From NCBI GenBank assembly GCA_006844765.1, contig SPJV01000104.1, positions 1-64,000 of the forward strand: a stretch of 64,000 nt of DNA. Reading direction: 5' to 3'. The notes beneath the pieces are model-generated. The model was not told where the DNA came from. It saw only the letters and a program-made list of their open reading frames with translations, and searched no databases. Positions 18,345-25,850 of the stretch are shown here, piece by piece (the first letter of the stretch is position 1; each line of letters starts with the position of its first letter). Made by a program: the position numbers and the translations under genes. Source of the stretch: Alphaproteobacteria bacterium (GTDB lineage Bacteria > Pseudomonadota > Alphaproteobacteria > UBA8366 > Aestuariispiraceae).

Positions 18345-18420
18345 TGGTGCCGCCAAGGTGACTCGAACACCTGACCTACGCATTACGAATGCGCCGCTCT
18401 ACCAACTGAGCTATGGCGGC
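18345..18420 (-). tRNA. tRNA-Thr (anticodon CGU)
   Basis: A complete 76-nt cloverleaf on the minus strand: 7-bp acceptor GCCGCCA/TGGCGGC, D arm GCTC/GAGC, anticodon arm GCGCA-TTCGTAA-TGCGT with CGT at the anticodon position, T arm AGGTG-TTCGAGT-CACCT, discriminator A and an encoded CCA. It reads the ACG threonine codon. A promoter fits upstream and a tandem repeat array follows its 3' end. Confidence 0.97.
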
Positions 18421-18441
18421 AATGCTTTTGCAAGCGGCGGG

Positions 18442-18470
18442 AACTTAGTCGAGCGCTGGCTGGTTTTCAA
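18442..18470 (-). promoter_or_regulatory. Probable sigma-70 promoter of tRNA-Thr
   Basis: On the minus strand TTGAAA and TAAGTT are separated by 17 bases, ending about 20 bp before the mature tRNA 5' end, with a GC-rich stretch (CCCGCCGC) right after the -10 element, like a stringent-type discriminator. Position and spacing fit; the -10 match is only fair. Confidence 0.5.
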
Positions 18471-18577
18471 TCTGTTTGACACCCTTTTTCGCGTGAAAAT
18501 GCGATGGTTGCCATCAATTTTGGAAAAAATAGCCCTGATGTGATGGCGATCACCGCCCTGGCGGAAAGAATGTGCGA

Positions 18578-18733
18578 ATGTTGTTTCATCAGACGGGACG
18601 GACCCGGGGCGCGTTTTATGCCTTTCGCGACTTGATCCGATCCACCCCAGCCAAATTGCTGCGGGATGCCTGGGTCCTCCCGGGCGAGACTGACCAGAGT
18701 TTGATTTCCTTACCTCCCTGTGACGAGCCTTGA
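18578..18733 (+). CDS. Small ORF, 51 residues, followed by a terminator
   Basis: An open frame from ATG 18578 to TGA 18731-18733, preceded by GGAAAGA about ten bases upstream. It begins MLFHQTGRTRGAFYAFRDLI and ends LPPCDEP; it is soluble-looking with a basic centre. I recognise no family. The support is its position: the stop lies 2 bp before a strong plus-strand terminator that no other plus-strand gene explains. The transcript could instead be a non-coding RNA spanning about 18540-18780. Confidence 0.5.
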   Translation: MLFHQTGRTRGAFYAFRDLIRSTPAKLLRDAWVLPGETDQSLISLPPCDEP

Positions 18734-18735
18734 TA

Positions 18736-18780
18736 CCGGCTTCTCTACCATGAGAAGCCGGTCTTTCTTTCTTTCTTTTA
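18736..18780 (+). terminator. Intrinsic terminator
   Basis: A perfect 10-bp stem CCGGCTTCTC/GAGAAGCCGG with loop TACCAT is followed by a T-rich run (TCTTTCTTTC...). Orientation is plus strand only; read from comM on the minus strand the hairpin lacks a T-tract. It must serve a plus-strand transcript from the 18.5-18.7 kb region. Confidence 0.85.
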
Positions 18781-18798
18781 GTGCCTGTTTGGCCCGGT

Positions 18799-20319
18799 TC
18801 AGCCGCGTGGTGCCATGCGGCGGTAGCTCAAGGCTTCGGCGATATGAAGGCGTCCGACCGTCGGTGCGGCTTCCAGATCGGCGAGCGTGCGGGCAACACG
18901 GAGTACTCTGTGATAGCCGCGTGCGGAAAGCTTCAGCTGGTCCGCTGCCTCCGACAGTAATTGTCTGGCGGCCGTGTCGGGTGCCGTCGCTTCGGTCAGG
19001 ACAGCCCCGTCCGCCTCCGCATTGCATCGGATACGTTTGTCCTCCGGCAAGGCATCATAACGCGCCCGTTGGCGTTGTCGCGCGGCCAGGACCCGGGACG
19101 CGATTTCGGCGGATCCTTCCGCCGGTGGCGGCAGGTCCAGATCGGCGGCGCTGACGGCGGCGACATCCACATGCAAATCGATGCGGTCGAAGATCGGACC
19201 GGAGATCTTATTCTGGTAATCCGCAGCACATCGTGGCGCGCGGGAACAGGCGAGCTCCGCATCATCCAAATGCCCGCAACGGCAGGGGTTCATCGCGGCG
19301 ATAAGCTGTACCCGGGCTGGATAGCTGACATGGGCATTCACACGCGCCACGACGGCGCGGCCTGTCTCAAGTGGTTGCCGCAGGGATTCAAGGGCGCCCC
19401 TTTGAAATTCCGGCAATTCATCCAGGAAAAGAACACCGTTATGCGCCAAGGAGACTTCCCCTGGCTTCGCCCTTTGTCCCCCGCCGACCAGGGCGGGGAT
19501 AGAGGCCGAGTGATGTGGGTCCCGAAAGGGTCGCACGCGGCTCAGTTTTCCTTCCGGCAGGGCGCCGGCAACAGAATGGATAAGCGAGACCTCCAGCGCT
19601 TCCGCCGGGTCCATCGGGGGCAGGATGCCGGGCAAGCGTTGGGCCAGCATGGACTTTCCAGCGCCGGGTGGTCCGACCATAAGCAGGTTATGGCCACCAG
19701 CCGCCGCAATCTCCAAGGCGCGCTTGGCGGTTTCCTGTCCTTTGACCTCATTAAAGTCGCGGGGGATTGAATCCGGCTCAGCCAATTGCGGTTCAGGGGC
19801 GTTCAACAGGCGTTGACCACGTAGATGGCTGACCAGTTGGATCAGGTCCGGCGCTGCCACCACTTCAATCTCACCTGCCCAGGCAGCCTCTCCCCCTTGC
19901 TCGGCGGGGCAGATCAACCCGCGATCTTGTGATCCGGCCTCCAGGGCGGCGGGCAGAACGCCTGCGACGGACGCCAGGCGCCCATCAAGCCCCAACTCGC
20001 CCAAGACGACATAGCCATCCGTTAGATCCGCCGGCAGAACATCCATTGCCACCAACAAGCCCATGGCGATTGGAAGATCGAAGTGACTGCCTTCCTTCAG
20101 GACATCGGCGGGGGAGAGATTGACCGTGATCCGCTTCGGCGGCAGTGCCAGACCCAGCGCGGTCAGGGCCGCGCGCACCCGTTCCCGGCTTTCGGCGACC
20201 GCCTTATCGGGCAGGCCGACGACCGTAAAAGCGGGATAACCCGACGTCATCTGAACCTGGACGTCGATTGGCAGGGTCTCTATGCCTTGAAAGGCGACTG
20301 TAGCAATATGCGCAACCAT
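18799..20319 (-). CDS. comM: ComM/YifB-type Mg-chelatase-like AAA+ ATPase
   Basis: 506 residues from ATG 20319 (MVAHIATVAFQGIE). N-terminal ChlI/Lon-protease-like domain (VQVQMTSGYPAFTVVGLPDK), then an AAA+ module with Walker A MVGPPGAGKSM and Walker B GVLFLDELPEF, and the C-terminal Mg_chelatase_C domain ending LHIAEALSYR. ComM is a helicase that promotes branch migration during uptake and recombination of transforming DNA. The open frame extends 63 codons upstream, but those residues do not look like the family. No competence gene is adjacent. Confidence 0.94.
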   Translation of the reverse strand: MVAHIATVAFQGIETLPIDVQVQMTSGYPAFTVVGLPDKAVAESRERVRAALTALGLALPPKRITVNLSPADVLKEGSHFDLPIAMGLLVAMDVLPADLTDGYVVLGELGLDGRLASVAGVLPAALEAGSQDRGLICPAEQGGEAAWAGEIEVVAAPDLIQLVSHLRGQRLLNAPEPQLAEPDSIPRDFNEVKGQETAKRALEIAAAGGHNLLMVGPPGAGKSMLAQRLPGILPPMDPAEALEVSLIHSVAGALPEGKLSRVRPFRDPHHSASIPALVGGGQRAKPGEVSLAHNGVLFLDELPEFQRGALESLRQPLETGRAVVARVNAHVSYPARVQLIAAMNPCRCGHLDDAELACSRAPRCAADYQNKISGPIFDRIDLHVDVAAVSAADLDLPPPAEGSAEIASRVLAARQRQRARYDALPEDKRIRCNAEADGAVLTEATAPDTAARQLLSEAADQLKLSARGYHRVLRVARTLADLEAAPTVGRLHIAEALSYRRMAPRG

Positions 20320-20401
20320 AAAGCGTTTATGGCGCCATACTCGCAATTTGTCATCCGGATTTTTTCTTCCCGATTGAGTGGTTTCGCGCAGAGCGTTCTG
20401 A

Positions 20402-21715
20402 CTAGCAAAGCCGGATCGAAAATCCTGCCGGCAACTTGGTCTGGGCGTCTCCACAGGCGGTGTCCAGCTGCCCAGGGCTAATCGACGCTTTGGTGAGGTC
20501 GGCGCCACTGAAATCAGCCCCTGCTAATACTGCGTCTGTCAAATCTACGCCGTGAAAATTGGCGCCGCTTGCATTGACGTTAGAAAGGACTGCGTGTGCC
20601 AGCACCGCGCCACGCAGATCGGCGGAGAATAAATTGGCGGAAGTGAAGTTTGCGAAACGAAGATCGCTGCCGCGCAATTTGGCACTGCTGAGGATGGCAT
20701 TCGAGAAATTTGCACCGGGTGCCTTCACTCTATTCAGCCGTCCATGATCGATGGATGCATTCGTGAAGTCTGCACCGCGCAGATCCGCCCGACGTAAATC
20801 GGCATTTACGAAATTTGCTTCCCGCGCGTCAGCAAAGGCCAGCACGGAATGCCTCAAATCACTTTGGTTGAAGTTTGTTTTCTCCAGCACCGCGTATCGA
20901 AGTGTTACGCGATAGAGATTTGCGAAGCTGAAATCTGCCCGTCGCAGAACCGCTTCCGTCATACGCGCTCTGGTAAAATCGGCCCTGTAGAAATCTCCAT
21001 CCTGAAGGTCTGCTTGCAGCAGATTGGCTCGGATTAAGGTGGCACGCGCCATATTGACCCGCCGTAACCGTCCCCGTTTGAGCTTTGCACGGTGAAAGTT
21101 GATGCCGGATGCCTTGGCGTCGTTCAGATTGGCGAAGGTTAGATCAGCAGCGGCAAGATTGGCGCCACGCAGATCGGCGCGGCTGGACTTCACGAAGGGA
21201 AATAGTAGCTCAACGACATATCCCCACGCTGTAAAACCACGGGCCCATTTCTTGGTGTCATCAAGCCAGTGCGGTGCTTCGCGAATGGAAAGCGGCCAAC
21301 GCAGCGTGAAGTGTGTTGATGGTGACAGGTCGACCCCGCGAAGATAACTCCCCGGCAGATCAACCTCCCGCATCGACACGGATTCACCATGCAGAATTTC
21401 CAGCGCAGTCCCGAAGCCCAGATTGAATTTGTTGGCGCCGATTTGGGCAACTCCGTCGGGCGTAGAGGCCAGCTCGTGATTGCCGGTTTCCAAATGCATG
21501 CCCAGTACTTCCCAGGCCATGACGGTGCGCGTGTTCGACCGATCCAGAAGCTCCAGCAGAACCGGGAAGAAAACGATTGCGGCGATAATGAAAATGCCGA
21601 TGGGATTGACGCGAAACCAGAGGATGATGTCATGCAATAGGGCGTCGGGGCGTCTTACGGCCTGGCTTACAGACGCACCCTTTAGCTTGCGGGCTGGGGG
21701 TTCGGCGTTGCTCAT
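20402..21715 (-). CDS. Membrane-anchored pentapeptide-repeat protein
   Basis: 437 residues: a short cytoplasmic start, one hydrophobic helix (about residues 38-57, GIFIIAAIVFFPVLLELL), a linker of about 130 residues and then a long right-handed beta-helix of A(D/N)LXX repeats from about residue 175 (ADLRGANLAAADLTFANL) to about 415, ending in a TKLPAGFSIRLC tail. The repeat domain probably faces the periplasm or lies at the membrane; function is unknown. Its start overlaps the stop of the upstream binding-protein gene by four bases, so the two are coupled and probably act together. Confidence 0.88.
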   Translation of the reverse strand: MSNAEPPARKLKGASVSQAVRRPDALLHDIILWFRVNPIGIFIIAAIVFFPVLLELLDRSNTRTVMAWEVLGMHLETGNHELASTPDGVAQIGANKFNLGFGTALEILHGESVSMREVDLPGSYLRGVDLSPSTHFTLRWPLSIREAPHWLDDTKKWARGFTAWGYVVELLFPFVKSSRADLRGANLAAADLTFANLNDAKASGINFHRAKLKRGRLRRVNMARATLIRANLLQADLQDGDFYRADFTRARMTEAVLRRADFSFANLYRVTLRYAVLEKTNFNQSDLRHSVLAFADAREANFVNADLRRADLRGADFTNASIDHGRLNRVKAPGANFSNAILSSAKLRGSDLRFANFTSANLFSADLRGAVLAHAVLSNVNASGANFHGVDLTDAVLAGADFSGADLTKASISPGQLDTACGDAQTKLPAGFSIRLC

Positions 21716-22803
21716 TCGCTAATCCCGATCTGTTGCAGCAAATACCCGATATCCAGCGGGTAATGGCTCAGTTCAGGGTTATACAGGCGGGAGAGAGCCC
21801 GAAAGTCGATCGCCTTGAAATCAAGCTGGTCTGTCGGCGGCAGGGTTTCTTTCCGAAAAACACCCATATCGAATACCCGCGAAACGCCTTCATCGACGAA
21901 GTCCCGGCCATTCAGATAGTCGTGAATCATTACCAGCGCCAACCCACCCCCCATGAAGTGACCCCCGACATCGACTGCCATGCGGCCGGCCCGAACTTGG
22001 GCTAAAGCGTCATTGGACCAGTTCAGCCCACCAACCAGAATATCTTTACCAGGGATCAGGCCTGCTTCTTCAATCGCATCAAGCGCCCCCAGCGCCATAT
22101 CATCATTTGCGGCCCAGACCAGCCGCACATCAGGATCACTGCGCAACAGGCGGCGGACATAGCGGCGTGAAAAATCCCGGCGCCAATCTGCGTTATGCAA
22201 GGCGATCAGCGCCGTCTTGCCATCCTCTTCAATCGCCTGCTTCAAGCCGCGTTCCCTCTGCTCGGCTGCTTGCGTGGTAATGTTACCGCCAATGGCGATC
22301 AGTTTTAGCTCCTCCCCAAAGAGCCGATGGCCTTCTTCGATCAGCACCTGGGCGATATCATAGCCGGCCTTTGCATGATCAGGCCTCAGGGAGCCGATCC
22401 AACTCGGGAAAGACTCACGGGGTTCGCCAAAATAGTCAGCGTCTCGTCCGGTAAACAGGCTCAAGATCATGAAGACCGGTATGTCGGCATCCGCAGCAGC
22501 CTCCAGCATTGGACCGCCTGCCTGATACTCATTGACCAGGATAATCGCATCCGGCCGATTGGATTGAGAGACAAGCCGCGTTGTCATGGAGATCATGTTG
22601 TCGTGATCACCGGCGGCATTCTGCACGGCAAGTTCAATACCCAGATCCTCTGCCGCATCGCGCATGACCGCTTCGACATGAAGCCAGAATGATTTCGGGT
22701 GACCTGGATTGACGAAGGCGACCTTGAGTGGCTCTACGGCAAAGGCGGCCTGCGCCGAAAAGACGAGGACGAAGGACAGAATTGGTCCGGCGAAACGTTT
22801 CAT
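21712..22803 (-). CDS. Periplasmic sugar-type binding protein (Peripla_BP_4-like)
   Basis: 363 residues with a clear signal peptide (MKRFAGPILSFVLVFSAQAA, cleavage near AFA). The mature part has the two-lobed ribose/LuxP-like fold: VAFVNPGHPKSFWLHVEAVM, QNAAGDHDNMISMTTRL, VWAANDDMALGALDAIEEAG and VGGLNWSNDALAQVRAGRM. No ABC permease or ATPase gene accompanies it, so it may sense rather than import its ligand. It is translationally coupled to the pentapeptide-repeat membrane protein. The ligand, perhaps a sugar or signalling molecule, is not readable from the sequence. Confidence 0.85.
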   Translation of the reverse strand: MKRFAGPILSFVLVFSAQAAFAVEPLKVAFVNPGHPKSFWLHVEAVMRDAAEDLGIELAVQNAAGDHDNMISMTTRLVSQSNRPDAIILVNEYQAGGPMLEAAADADIPVFMILSLFTGRDADYFGEPRESFPSWIGSLRPDHAKAGYDIAQVLIEEGHRLFGEELKLIAIGGNITTQAAEQRERGLKQAIEEDGKTALIALHNADWRRDFSRRYVRRLLRSDPDVRLVWAANDDMALGALDAIEEAGLIPGKDILVGGLNWSNDALAQVRAGRMAVDVGGHFMGGGLALVMIHDYLNGRDFVDEGVSRVFDMGVFRKETLPPTDQLDFKAIDFRALSRLYNPELSHYPLDIGYLLQQIGISE

Positions 22804-22833
22804 ACCCTGATTGAAGCGTATGGAGACGCCATT

Positions 22834-23961
22834 CTACAAGGGCGGAATGTCGCCCTCCTCGCGTTCTGCATTAAAGGCAGCAACAAAATCGCCGAAATTT
22901 CCGGCTGCAATGGCGTCTCGCATACCCGACATAAGCTGTTGGTAATAGGTCAGATTGTGATGCGTCATCAAAGTCATCACCAGGGGCTCTTCCGCCTTGA
23001 TCAGGTGATGCAGATAGGCGCGGCTGTAATCCCGGCAGGCTAGGCATGGGCATTCCTCGTCCACGGGGCGCGGGTCATGCTTGTGCCGGGCGTTGCGCAG
23101 ATTGAGGGCACCCCGCCGTGTGAAGGCCTGACCATTACGGCCGGACCGGGTGGGAAGGACGCAATCGAACATATCGATCCCCCGCGCGACAGCCCCGACG
23201 AGATCATCGGGCTTGCCGACCCCCATCAGGTAGCGCGGGCGGGTTCGATCCATCATCGGGGTGGTGACGTCCAAGGTCTTGAACATCAGCTCCTGCCCTT
23301 CGCCGACAGCCAGCCCGCCAACCGCGTAGCCGTGGAAGCCGATATTCTCCAACGCCTCGACGGATCGGGCGCGAAGCTCTGGATAGACGCCGCCCTGCAC
23401 GATCCCAAAAAGTCCATATCCGGCACGGGCTTGGAAGGCGTTCTTAGACCTTTCTGCCCAGCGCATAGACATTTCCATGGACAGCCGCGCCTGTTCTTCG
23501 GTCGCCGGATAGGGCGTGCATTCATCAAAGGCCATGGTGATATCGGCATCCAGGAAGCGCTGGATGTCCATCGATCGTTCCGGGGTCAGCGTGTGATAGC
23601 TGCCGTCGATATGGGAGCGAAAGCGGACCCCTTCTTCGGTAATTTTGCGCAGCTCAGCGAGAGACATGACCTGATACCCGCCGCTATCGGTCAGGATTGG
23701 GCCCGGCCAATTCATAAATGTATGCAGGCCGCCCAGCGCCGCGACTTCTTCCGCCCCGGGCCGTAGCATCAGGTGATAGGTATTGCCCAGGACGATCTCT
23801 GCGCCGGTCTCCCGAACCTGAGAGGGCAGCATTGCTTTCACGGAGCCGGCAGTTCCAACCGGCATGAAGGCAGGTGTCTCGATGGTGCCATGGGCGGTCG
23901 AGATCTGACCCCGTCGGGCCTGACCATCCTCGGCGAGCAGTGAGAATCCGAACTCAGTCAT
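22834..23961 (-). CDS. tgt: tRNA-guanine transglycosylase
   Basis: Exchanges guanine 34 for preQ1 in GUN-anticodon tRNAs, the first tRNA step of queuosine synthesis. From ATG 23961 it has 375 residues. Seen: the catalytic DSGGYQVMSL block, GGLAVGEGQE, the RNA-contact VLPTRSGRNGQAFTRRG and the zinc-binding CPCLACRDYSRAYLHHL near residue 305. The open frame extends upstream, but MTEFGFSLL is the expected start and overlaps the queA end by eight bases. Confidence 0.97.
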   Translation of the reverse strand: MTEFGFSLLAEDGQARRGQISTAHGTIETPAFMPVGTAGSVKAMLPSQVRETGAEIVLGNTYHLMLRPGAEEVAALGGLHTFMNWPGPILTDSGGYQVMSLAELRKITEEGVRFRSHIDGSYHTLTPERSMDIQRFLDADITMAFDECTPYPATEEQARLSMEMSMRWAERSKNAFQARAGYGLFGIVQGGVYPELRARSVEALENIGFHGYAVGGLAVGEGQELMFKTLDVTTPMMDRTRPRYLMGVGKPDDLVGAVARGIDMFDCVLPTRSGRNGQAFTRRGALNLRNARHKHDPRPVDEECPCLACRDYSRAYLHHLIKAEEPLVMTLMTHHNLTYYQQLMSGMRDAIAAGNFGDFVAAFNAEREEGDIPPL

Positions 23962-25033
23962 ATGTGGTCTCCGGCATTCGGTCCAAAAGACAGGCATCGC
24001 CATAAGAATAGAAGCGATATCCGCTCTCGATGGCGTGGGCATAGGCGGCTTGCATGGTCTCCAACCCGGAAAAGGCGGATACCAGCATGAACAGTGTCGA
24101 TTTCGGCAGGTGGAAATTCGTCATCAGGCGATCAACAGCGCGGAATCGGAAGCCCGGCGTGATAAACAGCCTCGTTTCCCCCTCGAAAGGTCTGACAATG
24201 CCGTCATTCCCCACCGCGCTTTCAAGCGTCCTCAGCGCCGTTGTCCCCACGGCGATAACTTTGCCACCCTTCGCCCGCGTCTCGGCAATCTGCGCTGCGG
24301 TCTCTTCGCTTAGCCTCGCCCATTCCGCGTGCATCCGATGGTCTTCAGTATCCTCCGCCTTTACCGGCAGGAATGTCCCTGCCCCGACATGCAGGGTCAA
24401 CCGGGCAACGCCGATCCCTGCGGCCTCTAAGGCTTGCATCAGCGCTGGCGTGAAATGCAGACCCGCGGTAGGCGCGGCCACAGCCCCTTCTTCCGCTGCA
24501 AACAGGGTTTGATAGTCATCACGGTCTGATGCGGTCACTTCCGGATCGGCATCGCGCCCCCGCCTGATATAGGGCGGCAAAGGCATGGTACCGATCTTCC
24601 AGAGGGCCTCGCGAAGTTCGGCGCCGTCCCGGTCGAAGGAAATTCTGATGTCACCATCATCCGTCTTTTCCGACACACGCGCCGCCAGGTCGGTGCCGAA
24701 TTCCAAACGGTCGCCGGGGTTGAGCTTTCGCGCCGGCTTGGCAAAAACCACCCAATCGGGGCCCCCCAGATGCTGATGCATCAGGATCTCTATCCCTGCA
24801 TTGCCGCCACGATCATTGATCCGCCGCCCATAAAGCCGGGCGGGAAAGACTTTGGTGTCGTTCACGACCAGCAGATCGCCAGGGTTCAATAGGCTGGGAA
24901 GGTCTCGCACTGTTTGATCCGACAGCGTCACGCCGGGCTTTATCGCGAGCAGCCGCGCTGCTTCCCGTGGTTCGGCCGGATGTTGGGCAATCCGTTCTTC
25001 CGGCAGGTCAAAATCGAACAGTGAGACTTTCAT
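23954..25033 (-). CDS. queA: S-adenosylmethionine:tRNA ribosyltransferase-isomerase
   Basis: Transfers and rearranges the ribosyl group of SAM onto preQ1-modified tRNA to give epoxyqueuosine. 359 residues, normal length. Family blocks include FDFDLPEERIAQHPAEPREAARL at the N-terminus, VVNDTKVFPARLYG, PTAGLHFTPALMQAL and MTNFHLPKSTLFMLVSAF. It is directly upstream of tgt with an eight-base overlap, and the YhhQ-type precursor transporter lies just before it, forming a queuosine unit. Confidence 0.97.
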   Translation of the reverse strand: MKVSLFDFDLPEERIAQHPAEPREAARLLAIKPGVTLSDQTVRDLPSLLNPGDLLVVNDTKVFPARLYGRRINDRGGNAGIEILMHQHLGGPDWVVFAKPARKLNPGDRLEFGTDLAARVSEKTDDGDIRISFDRDGAELREALWKIGTMPLPPYIRRGRDADPEVTASDRDDYQTLFAAEEGAVAAPTAGLHFTPALMQALEAAGIGVARLTLHVGAGTFLPVKAEDTEDHRMHAEWARLSEETAAQIAETRAKGGKVIAVGTTALRTLESAVGNDGIVRPFEGETRLFITPGFRFRAVDRLMTNFHLPKSTLFMLVSAFSGLETMQAAYAHAIESGYRFYSYGDACLLDRMPETTYD

Positions 25034-25095
25034 TGACGGCTACCACATAGTCTCCCCCCCTTAAAGGGGAGGAGGATGTCCGTGATGCGGTCCAT

Positions 25096-25123
25096 GTTTG
25101 TCACGTTAGGTTTGTCACGTTAA
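25096..25123. repeat. Tandem 14-bp direct repeat at the yhhQ stop
   Basis: GTTTGTCACGTTAG and GTTTGTCACGTTAA lie head to tail at 25096-25109 and 25110-25123; the second includes the reverse of the yhhQ stop codon. It looks like a small slip duplication that would extend the 3' untranslated region only. Confidence 0.75.
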
Positions 25124-25695
25124 GCCGCTGCTGCTGCCTGCCGGTTTGGCAGCCAGGCCATGAGCAGGCGGAAAGCCGGGAGCAACAGGCCGGCCATGGC
25201 GAGCTTCACCCAGAAATCGCCCATTGCCCAACCAACCCAGGGCAGATCTGTGCCCGCGAAGGCGAGGGAGAAGAACAGCGCGGTATCGACAGCGGAACCG
25301 AGGAGGGAGCTGATCAACGGGGCTTTCCACCAATTCGCCGTCCGCAGCTTGTCGAAGACGAAAATATCCAACATCTGCGCGATCAGGAAGGCGCTGCCGG
25401 ATGCGGCTGCGATCCGGGGATCGGCGAAGGCGAGCGACAGCGCAACCCCGACGAGGAAGCCAATAAAGACGACGATCCGCGCGGCCTTGGCGCCATAAAG
25501 ACGGTTGGTGGTATCGGTGACCAGGAAGGCAATCGGATAGGTTACTGCGCCATAGGTTAGCAGTTCCGCCAGATTGATACCGGCGACAATCGCTTCGACA
25601 GGCTGTTCGACAAGGATATTGGAGACATAGATGACAACGCCCATGGCCAGCATGGCCGGCACAAGCCGTGACACCCGAAGGCTTTCGGTAGACAT
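25120..25695 (-). CDS. yhhQ: Queuosine precursor transporter (YhhQ/VUT family)
   Basis: 191-residue inner-membrane protein of the COG1738 family, known to import 7-cyano-7-deazaguanine or related queuosine precursors. About six hydrophobic helices; family landmarks are AELLTYGAVTYPIAFLVTDT, NRLYGAKAARIVVFIGFLVG and LRTANWWKAPLISSLLGSAV. ATG 25695 (MSTESLRV) follows GAAAGGACC; the open frame upstream is leader sequence. The position directly upstream of queA and tgt supports the assignment. The 155-bp leader has several stem-loops. Confidence 0.92.
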   Translation of the reverse strand: MSTESLRVSRLVPAMLAMGVVIYVSNILVEQPVEAIVAGINLAELLTYGAVTYPIAFLVTDTTNRLYGAKAARIVVFIGFLVGVALSLAFADPRIAAASGSAFLIAQMLDIFVFDKLRTANWWKAPLISSLLGSAVDTALFFSLAFAGTDLPWVGWAMGDFWVKLAMAGLLLPAFRLLMAWLPNRQAAAAA

Positions 25696-25850
25696 GATAA
25701 TGGTCCTTTCGTGCCGGGCGACTTGAGGTCCCCTGACCCCGACGGGAAATAGTCCCGCCCCCGGCATCCGGTTATTGACGCGGCAGGGTGTAGCGGCTGG
25801 TCCCGGTGTGCGTCAAGGGGAGCAGGCGGTTGATAGTGCGTGAAATGACG

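Noticed and set aside
17983..18383. Overlapping minus-strand reading frames with repeated peptides over the tRNA-Thr trailer
   Set aside because: They arise from the 116-bp tandem repeat, which is not a multiple of three, so each copy is read in a different frame; no ribosome binding site. Not protein-coding.
25051..25073. Terminator between yhhQ and queA
   Set aside because: CTCCCC/GGGGAG can pair but there is no T-tract on the minus strand and the genes appear to be one unit.
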